Origin: Burkholderiales bacterium | GTDB lineage: Bacteria; Pseudomonadota; Gammaproteobacteria; Burkholderiales; Burkholderiaceae_E | Assembly: GCA_027489195.1 (NCBI GenBank) | Contig: JAIYAG010000249.1 | Coordinates: 1 to 5,830 of the forward strand | Direction: 5' to 3' | DNA length: 5,830 nucleotides | Shown: positions 1 through 5,830 of the stretch, in pieces | How positions within the stretch are numbered: position 1 is the first letter of the stretch | Layout of the letters: every line of letters starts with the position of its first letter | Translations under genes and position numbers: made by a program | The notes under the pieces: generated by a model | Told to the model about the DNA's origin: nothing | The model's database searches: none | What the model saw: only the letters and a program-made list of their open reading frames with translations

Positions 1-1170
1 ATCACCATGAACTTCCTGAACGCCGGCATCCCGGTCACGCTGCTCGAGACGAAGCAGGACGCGCTCGATCGTGGCATTGCGACGATCCGCAAGAACTACG
101 AGGGCACGGCGAAGAAGGGCCGGATGACCCAGGAGCAGGTCGAGCAGCGGATGGCGATGATCACGCCGACGCTGTCCTATTCGGCCCTCGCGCAGGCCGA
201 CATCGTCGTCGAGGCGGTGTTCGAGGACATGGACGTCAAGAAGACCGTCTTCGAGACGCTCGACGCGACGATGAAGCCGGGCGCCATCCTCGCCTCCAAC
301 ACCTCCACGCTCGATGTCGACCGGATCGCGGGCTTCACCAAGCGTCCGCAGGACGTGATCGGCACGCACTTCTTCTCGCCGGCCAACGTCATGCGCCTGC
401 TCGAGATCGTGCGCGGCAAGGCGACGGGCAAGGACGTGCTCGCCACGACGATGGCGCTGTCGAAGAAGATCAAGAAGGTCGGTGTCGTCTCCGGCGTGTG
501 CGACGGCTTCATCGGCAACCGGATGATCGAGCAGTACTCGCGCCAGGCGGGCTTCCTGCTCGAGGAAGGCTGCACGCCGCAGCAGGTCGACGGCGCGCTC
601 GAGCGCTTCGGCTTCGCGATGGGGCCGTTCCGCATGGGCGACCTGGCCGGCAACGACGTGGGCTGGTACATCCGCAAGCGCCGCTACCTCGAGAAGCCGA
701 ACCTGCGCTACAGCAAGACCGCGGACCTGCTCTGCGAGATGGGGCGCTACGGCCAGAAGACCTCGGCCGGCTGGTACGACTACAAGCCGGGCGACCGCAC
801 CGCGTACCCGTCGTCGGTCGTCGAGACGATGCTGGTCGAGGAGCGCGCGCGCCTGGGCGTGACGCCGCGCCAGGTGACGGACGAGGAGATCGTCCACCGG
901 CTGCTGTTCGCGATGGTCAACGAAGCGGCCTACATCCTCGAGGAAGGCATCGCGATGCGTGCCTCGGACATCGACATCATCTACCTGACCGGCTACGGCT
1001 TCCCGCGCTACCGCGGCGGGCCGATGTTCTACGCCGACACGGTCGGGCTGCCGAAGGTGGTCGAGATCATGAACGGCTTCGCGGCCAACCCGAACGCGGA
1101 TCCGTCGTTCTGGAAGCCGGCGCCGCTGCTCGCGCAGCTGGCCGCCGCCGGCAAGCGCTTCAACGGCTGA
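1..1170 (+). CDS. FadB-like multifunctional fatty acid oxidation protein, 3-hydroxyacyl-CoA dehydrogenase part (5' truncated)
   Basis: The reading frame is open from base 1; the ATG at base 7 is an internal Met, because the protein begins in the middle of the NAD-binding Rossmann unit and its glycine-rich loop must lie just upstream. Numbering from that Met, the NAD-binding domain spans about 1-155 and is followed by two 3HCDH C-terminal domains (about 165-260 and 295-385). The catalytic set is complete: Ser100 in NTS, His121 in GTHFFSPA, Glu133 in LLEIV and Asn171 in GNR. Their spacing equals that of human HADH (Ser137, His158, Glu170, Asn208). Two C-terminal domains are typical of fused hydratase/dehydrogenase proteins of about 700 residues, so an enoyl-CoA hydratase half is expected upstream, though not visible. 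It would oxidise 3-hydroxyacyl-CoA to 3-ketoacyl-CoA with NAD+ in the cytoplasm and pass it to the thiolase encoded next. A stand-alone dehydrogenase is less likely. Chain-length specificity is unknown. Confidence 0.93.
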   Translation: MTMNFLNAGIPVTLLETKQDALDRGIATIRKNYEGTAKKGRMTQEQVEQRMAMITPTLSYSALAQADIVVEAVFEDMDVKKTVFETLDATMKPGAILASNTSTLDVDRIAGFTKRPQDVIGTHFFSPANVMRLLEIVRGKATGKDVLATTMALSKKIKKVGVVSGVCDGFIGNRMIEQYSRQAGFLLEEGCTPQQVDGALERFGFAMGPFRMGDLAGNDVGWYIRKRRYLEKPNLRYSKTADLLCEMGRYGQKTSAGWYDYKPGDRTAYPSSVVETMLVEERARLGVTPRQVTDEEIVHRLLFAMVNEAAYILEEGIAMRASDIDIIYLTGYGFPRYRGGPMFYADTVGLPKVVEIMNGFAANPNADPSFWKPAPLLAQLAAAGKRFNG

Positions 1171-1209
1171 CCCCCTGACGCACCGACCCACCGAATCCCG
1201 AATCCACAC

Positions 1210-1213
1210 GGAG
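1210..1213 (+). promoter_or_regulatory. Ribosome binding site of the thiolase gene
   Basis: GGAG lies 7 bases before the ATG at 1221. It supports that start, which also gives the normal thiolase N-terminus (MREAVIVSTARTG). The 50-base gap after the upstream gene contains no evident hairpin terminator, so cotranscription is likely. Confidence 0.75.
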
Positions 1214-1220
1214 CATTTCC

Positions 1221-2397
<1,177 letters not shown>

Positions 2398-2399
<2 letters not shown>

Positions 2400-2404
2400 G
2401 GTGA
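2398..2404 (+). promoter_or_regulatory. Ribosome binding site overlapping the thiolase stop codon
   Basis: GAGGTGA is a seven-base match to the extended Shine-Dalgarno consensus and sits 5 bases before the ATG at 2410. It shares two bases with the TGA stop of the thiolase (2397-2399), which suggests translational coupling. It favours the 2410 start over the in-frame ATG at 2371, which lies inside the thiolase gene, and over the GTG at 2401, which falls within this site. Confidence 0.75.
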
Positions 2405-2409
2405 GGGCG

Positions 2410-2493
2410 ATGCGGCACGGGCCGGTCGCGGCCGCGGCCCTGGCCGTGGCCGCGGCGGTCCTGGCCGCGGCGTTTCCGGTCGGTGCGGCGGCC
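2410..2493 (+). other. Predicted Sec-type signal peptide of the M20 hydrolase
   Basis: Codons 1-28 encode a short basic N-terminus (Met-Arg-His), a hydrophobic stretch of about 18 Ala, Val and Leu residues, then FPVGAAA before QPSPE. The small residues at -3 and -1 fit signal peptidase I cleavage after Ala28. No lipobox cysteine is present and no twin arginine is seen, so a soluble, Sec-exported product is most likely. Confidence 0.72.
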
Positions 2494-3657
2494 CAGCCGT
2501 CGCCCGAGCGGCTCAAGGCGGCAGCGACGGCGGTGAAGCCCGCCGCCGTCGAGACGATGCAGACGCTGGCGAACATCGAGACCGGCTCGGGCCACGGCCC
2601 GGGCCTGGCGCAGATGGCGAGGCTGCTCTCGGAGCGGCTGCGGGCGCTCGGCGCCCAGGTTGAGGGGGTGCCGGCCGAGCCCAGTGTCGGCAGCAACGTC
2701 GTCGGTCGGTTCTCCGGCAGCGGCACCCGCTCGCTGATGCTCATCGCCCATTACGACACCGTGCACCCGCCGGGCAGCCTGGCGCGCGAGCCGGTGCGCA
2801 TCGAGGGCAACCGGCTCTACGGACCGGGGGTCGGCGACTCCAAGGGCGGCATCGCGCTGATCCTGCACGCGCTGCAGATCCTGAAGGACGCGGGCTGGAA
2901 CGGCTGGGGCCGCCTGACGGTGGTGTTCAACCCGGACGAGGAGATCGGCTCGCGGGGCTCGGGTCCGCTGATCCAGAAGCTCGCCGCCGAGCACGACACC
3001 GTGCTGTCGTTCGAGCCGACGCTCGCGATCCGCGACTCGGTGCTGACCGGCGCCTCGGGCACCGCCAACGGCGTGCTCGAGGTGAAGGGCCGGGCGGCGC
3101 ACGCGGGGGTCGAGCCTGCGGCCGGTCGCAACGCGCTGGTCGAGCTGGCGCACCAGATCGTGCAGCTGTCGGACCTGTCGATGCCCGAGCGCGGCGTCAG
3201 CATGCACTGGACCGTCGGGCAGGCGGGCGACAAGCGCAACGTGATCCCGGACGCGGCCAGCGCGACCGCCGACATCCGGATGGTCGACATGGCGGGGCTC
3301 AAGGCCCTCGAGGATGCGGTCCGGGAGCGCATCGCGAAGAAGCGCGTCCCCGACACCGAGGTCAGCTTCCGCATCGACGTGAACCGCCCGGCGTTCAAGG
3401 GCGACGCGAAGACCGACGTGCTGGTCGCCCGCGCTCAGGCGATCTACCGCGAGATCGGCCGGGACCTGAACGTGGTGGGTACCACCGGCGGCGGCACCGA
3501 CGCGGGCTACGCGCAGGCGGGCGGGCGGGCAGCGGTGCTCGAGAGCCTGGGCATGCCGGGGATGGGCTTCCATGCGAAGGCCGAGTGGGTGGACCTCGAC
3601 AAGGTCGAGGCGCGCCTGTACCTGGCCACACGAATGATCGTCGAGGCGTCGCGCTGA
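2410..3657 (+). CDS. Secreted M20-family metallohydrolase, carboxypeptidase G2-like
   Basis: A 415-residue zinc peptidase/amidohydrolase of the M20 family. From the ATG at 2410, residues 1-28 form a signal peptide (Arg2, Ala/Leu/Val-rich core, AAA before Gln29), so a periplasmic or secreted protein is expected. The two-zinc ligand set is complete: His114 and Asp116 in HYDTV, Asp143 in GPGVGDSKGG, catalytic Glu177 with Glu178 in NPDEEIGS, Glu202 in SFEPT, and His388 in GMGFHAKAE. Order and spacing nearly match Pseudomonas carboxypeptidase G2 (His112, Asp141, Glu175/176, Glu200, His385), which is also 415 residues. The lid/dimerisation domain is about 216-327. CPG2 removes C-terminal glutamate from folates, but the family also includes other N-acyl amino acid hydrolases, so the substrate is open. 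It sits 10 bases after the thiolase gene, among beta-oxidation genes. Arginine codon use differs from its neighbours (more CGG). Confidence 0.9.
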   Translation: MRHGPVAAAALAVAAAVLAAAFPVGAAAQPSPERLKAAATAVKPAAVETMQTLANIETGSGHGPGLAQMARLLSERLRALGAQVEGVPAEPSVGSNVVGRFSGSGTRSLMLIAHYDTVHPPGSLAREPVRIEGNRLYGPGVGDSKGGIALILHALQILKDAGWNGWGRLTVVFNPDEEIGSRGSGPLIQKLAAEHDTVLSFEPTLAIRDSVLTGASGTANGVLEVKGRAAHAGVEPAAGRNALVELAHQIVQLSDLSMPERGVSMHWTVGQAGDKRNVIPDAASATADIRMVDMAGLKALEDAVRERIAKKRVPDTEVSFRIDVNRPAFKGDAKTDVLVARAQAIYREIGRDLNVVGTTGGGTDAGYAQAGGRAAVLESLGMPGMGFHAKAEWVDLDKVEARLYLATRMIVEASR

Positions 3658-3671
3658 GCGGCCCGCGGCAA

Positions 3672-3677
3672 GAAGGA
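3672..3677 (+). promoter_or_regulatory. Ribosome binding site of the acyl-CoA dehydrogenase gene
   Basis: GAAGGA ends 8 bases before the ATG at 3686. It supports this start, which gives the MDSKLLNPRD N-terminus. The 28-base gap after the M20 gene leaves little room for a promoter or terminator. Confidence 0.7.
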
Positions 3678-3685
3678 CGGCATCC

Positions 3686-5527
3686 ATGGATTCGAAGCTG
3701 CTGAACCCCCGTGACCTGGCCTTCCTGCTGTACGAGTGGCTCGACGTCGAGCGCCTGTGCACGCGGGCGCGCTACGCCGACCACTCGCGCGAGACCTTCG
3801 ACGCGGCGCTCGACACCAGCGCTCGGATCGCCACCGACCACTTCAAGCCCATCAACAAGCTGCTCGACGCCGAGGAGCCGAGCTTCGACGGCGAACGCGT
3901 GCACACGCCCGCGCCGCTCGCCGCGGCCCTCAAGGTCTTCAACGAGGCGGGTCTGATCGCCGCGGGCAACGACTACGAGCACGGCGGCATGCAGCTGCCG
4001 GTGACCGTCGCGAAGGCCTGCTTCGCCTGGTTCAACGCGGCGAGCGTGGCCGGCGTCGGCTACCCGTTCCTGACCCAGGGCAATGCCAATCTGCTGCTGG
4101 CGCACGGCACCGACGCGCAGAAGGCCCGCTGGGTGCCCGAGCTGCTGTCGGGGCGCTTCTACGGGACGATGTGCCTGTCCGAGCCGCAGGCCGGCTCCTC
4201 GCTGTCCGACATCCGCACCCGCGCCGAGCCGCGCGAGGACGGCAGCTACCGGCTGTTCGGCAACAAGATGTGGATCTCGGCCGGCGAGCACGAGCTCTCC
4301 GAGAACATCGTGCATCTGGTGCTGGCCAAGATCCCCGGCCCCGACGGGAAACTGATTCCGGGCACGAAGGGCATCTCGCTGTTCCTCGTGCCCAAGAAGC
4401 TGCTGAACGAGGACGGCTCGGTCGGCGAGCGCAACGACGTGACGCTCGCGGGCCTCAACCACAAGATGGGCTTCCGGGGCACGACCAACACGCTGCTGAA
4501 CTTCGGTGAAGGCCGCTTCAGCCCCGGTGGCGAAGCGGGCGCGATCGGCTGGCTGGTCGGCGAGGCCGGCCGCGGCCTGGCCTGCATGTTCCACATGATG
4601 AACGAGGCGCGGATCGGCGTCGGCCTGGGCGCGGCCTGCCTGGGCTACACCGGCTACCTGCATGCGCTCGACTACGCGCGCAACCGCCCCCAGGGGCGCC
4701 CGCCGCAGGCCAAGGACCCGGCCACGCCGCAGGTGCCGATCGTCGCCCATGCCGACGTGCGCCGCATGCTGCTCGCACAGAAGGCCTATGCAGAGGGCGG
4801 CCTGGCGCTGTGCCTGTACTGCTCGCGGCTCGTCGACGACGAGCAGACCGGCGACGAGGCCGAGCGCGAGCGCGCGCACTGGCTGCTCGAGCTGCTGACG
4901 CCGATCGTCAAGAGCTGGCCCTCGCAGTGGTGCCTGGAGGCCAACTCGCTGGCGATCCAGGTGCACGGCGGCTATGGGTACACGCGCGACTACGACGTCG
5001 AGCAGTTCTACCGCGACAACCGCCTGAACCCGATCCACGAGGGCACCCACGGCATCCAGGCGCTGGACCTGCTCGGCCGCAAGATGGTCATCGGCCAGGG
5101 CAGGGCGGCGATGTTGTTCGCCGGCGAGATCGAGGACTGCGCCGGGCGGGCGGCCGCGCTCGCGGCGCAGGGCGCCGACGGCGAGGCGCTCGCGGCGATG
5201 GGCCGGCAGCTCGCCGCCGCCGCCTCGCGCGTCTTCGCCACGGTACGCAGGCTGCACGCCGTAGGCGATCTCGACGTGACGCTCGCGAACGCGGCAGTCT
5301 TCCTCGAGGCCTTCGGCCACGTCGTGGTCGCCTGGCAGTGGCTCGAGCAGGCCATGGTGGCGCAGGCCGCCACGCCGGCGACCGACGCCGACCGCGACTT
5401 CTACGCGGGCAAGCGGCAGGCCGCGCGCTACTTCTTCCGCTGGGAACTGCCCAAGGTCGGCCCGATGCTCGACCTGCTCGACTCGATCGACACCACCGCG
5501 CTCGACATGCGCGACGCGTGGTTCTGA
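3686..5527 (+). CDS. Long-form acyl-CoA dehydrogenase, DmdC-like, with C-terminal extension
   Basis: A 613-residue FAD-dependent acyl-CoA dehydrogenase, far longer than the roughly 380-400 of classical short/medium-chain enzymes. An N-terminal helical segment (about 4-36, LLNPRDLAFLLYEWLD) resembles the AcylCoA_DH_N extension of DmdC-type proteins. The helical domain runs to about 155. The middle beta domain carries the flavin/substrate motif MCLSEPQAGSS (162-172) and WISAGEH (196-202). The C-terminal helical domain (about 290-465) includes NEAR (306-309) and QVHGGYGYTRDY (425-436). Glu452 in HEGT occupies the place of the catalytic base usually seen in YEGT. Residues from about 470 to 600 form the extra helical domain typical of DmdC-like members. 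It would form the 2-enoyl-CoA that feeds the FadB-like protein, passing electrons to ETF. The substrate (straight-chain, branched, aromatic side-chain or methylthiopropionyl-CoA) cannot be read from sequence, so dmdC is not assigned. AidB is less likely given the intact glutamate and the operon setting. Confidence 0.93.
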   Translation: MDSKLLNPRDLAFLLYEWLDVERLCTRARYADHSRETFDAALDTSARIATDHFKPINKLLDAEEPSFDGERVHTPAPLAAALKVFNEAGLIAAGNDYEHGGMQLPVTVAKACFAWFNAASVAGVGYPFLTQGNANLLLAHGTDAQKARWVPELLSGRFYGTMCLSEPQAGSSLSDIRTRAEPREDGSYRLFGNKMWISAGEHELSENIVHLVLAKIPGPDGKLIPGTKGISLFLVPKKLLNEDGSVGERNDVTLAGLNHKMGFRGTTNTLLNFGEGRFSPGGEAGAIGWLVGEAGRGLACMFHMMNEARIGVGLGAACLGYTGYLHALDYARNRPQGRPPQAKDPATPQVPIVAHADVRRMLLAQKAYAEGGLALCLYCSRLVDDEQTGDEAERERAHWLLELLTPIVKSWPSQWCLEANSLAIQVHGGYGYTRDYDVEQFYRDNRLNPIHEGTHGIQALDLLGRKMVIGQGRAAMLFAGEIEDCAGRAAALAAQGADGEALAAMGRQLAAAASRVFATVRRLHAVGDLDVTLANAAVFLEAFGHVVVAWQWLEQAMVAQAATPATDADRDFYAGKRQAARYFFRWELPKVGPMLDLLDSIDTTALDMRDAWF

Positions 5528-5537
5528 ACTTCATTCC

Positions 5538-5541
5538 GGAG
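5538..5541 (+). promoter_or_regulatory. Ribosome binding site of the SDR gene
   Basis: GGAG lies 5 bases before the ATG at 5547, in the 19-base gap after the acyl-CoA dehydrogenase stop. It supports the start at 5547 and cotranscription with the gene before it. Confidence 0.7.
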
Positions 5542-5546
5542 CCTCC

Positions 5547-5830
5547 ATGTCCGTTCGCAGCAGATTCGACCTCACCGGCCGCAAGGCGATCATCACCGGG
5601 GGCTCGCGCGGCCTCGGCCTGCAGATCGCCGAGGGACTGGGCGAGATGGGCGCGGAGGTGCTGCTGACCGCCCGCAAGGCCGACGAGCTCGAGCAGGCCG
5701 TCGCACACCTGACGGCGCTGGGCGTCAAGGCCGCGGGGATCCCCGCGGAGATGAGCCGCACCGACGCGGTGGTGCCCTTCGCCGAGGCTGCGCTCGCGCG
5801 GCTCGGCGAGATCGACATCCTGGTCAACAA
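5547..5830 (+). CDS. Short-chain dehydrogenase/reductase, N-terminal part (3' truncated)
   Basis: The first 94 codons of a classical SDR oxidoreductase (normally about 250-260 residues); the gene runs off the window. The cofactor motif TGGSRGLG occupies 17-24. Arg21 in that loop and the TARK segment after beta-2 (41-44) hint at NADP(H) preference. The visible part ends at DILVN, where the conserved NNAG motif begins; the catalytic Ser, Tyr and Lys lie beyond the edge and cannot be checked. At 67-70 the sequence reads AEMS where many SDRs have an Asp contacting the adenine (D-V/L-S/T), so Glu68 may replace it. Position after the acyl-CoA dehydrogenase suggests reduction or oxidation of a 3-keto/3-hydroxyacyl intermediate, as in FabG/PhaB-like members, but alcohol or sugar SDRs share this N-terminus and the substrate is not assigned. 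Confidence 0.9.
   Translation, partial: MSVRSRFDLTGRKAIITGGSRGLGLQIAEGLGEMGAEVLLTARKADELEQAVAHLTALGVKAAGIPAEMSRTDAVVPFAEAALARLGEIDILVN

Noticed and set aside
1171..1220. Possible terminator or promoter in the largest intergenic gap
   Set aside because: The 50 bases hold no stem-loop with a T-run and no convincing -35/-10 pair; only a ribosome binding site is supported.
2425..2475. GGCCGCGG-type near-repeats at the start of the M20 gene
   Set aside because: They are explained by the Ala/Val/Leu hydrophobic core of the signal peptide written in GC-rich codons.
3395..5320. A 641-codon open frame on the minus strand, opposite the acyl-CoA dehydrogenase gene
   Set aside because: Its translation is low-complexity (Arg, Ala, Gly, Val, Leu, His rich) with no recognisable domain, it lies antisense to a gene with clear family motifs, and long antisense frames are expected at this GC content.
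4810..5667. A + strand open frame crossing the acyl-CoA dehydrogenase/SDR junction
   Set aside because: It is an out-of-frame, Arg/Ala-rich translation of the acyl-CoA dehydrogenase 3' end and overlaps two supported genes.

Overview
The window is a high-GC (roughly 70% by eye), densely packed chromosomal segment. It carries five genes, all on the + strand, with gaps of only 10 to 50 bases. Protein family content and the near-exclusive use of G/C-ending codons suggest a proteobacterium, most likely a betaproteobacterium of the Burkholderiales type. That placement is an inference from the style of the proteins, not from a marker gene.

Layout: (1) 1-1170, the 3' part of a FadB-like multifunctional fatty acid oxidation protein. 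Only the 3-hydroxyacyl-CoA dehydrogenase half is present; the start lies outside the window. (2) 1221-2399, a complete 392-residue FadA-like thiolase. (3) 2410-3657, a complete 415-residue secreted M20-family metallohydrolase closely resembling carboxypeptidase G2. (4) 3686-5527, a complete 613-residue acyl-CoA dehydrogenase of the long, DmdC-like type with a C-terminal extension. (5) 5547-5830, the first 94 codons of a short-chain dehydrogenase/reductase, cut by the window end.

Genes 1, 2 and 4 together cover the beta-oxidation cycle: acyl-CoA dehydrogenation, then (with the hydratase half expected upstream) hydration, 3-hydroxyacyl-CoA oxidation and thiolytic cleavage. The SDR may act on a 3-hydroxy/3-keto intermediate, but its substrate is not readable from the N-terminal third. 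The M20 hydrolase is the odd member. It is predicted to be exported and is not a beta-oxidation enzyme, yet its ribosome binding site overlaps the thiolase stop codon, so it looks integrated in the operon. It may free a carboxylic acid from an amide conjugate that the other enzymes then degrade; this is a hypothesis only.

No terminator, internal promoter, RNA gene, mobile element, repeat array or CRISPR was seen. I do not see a previously undescribed system here. It is an ordinary catabolic operon whose one notable point is the embedded exported M20 hydrolase.
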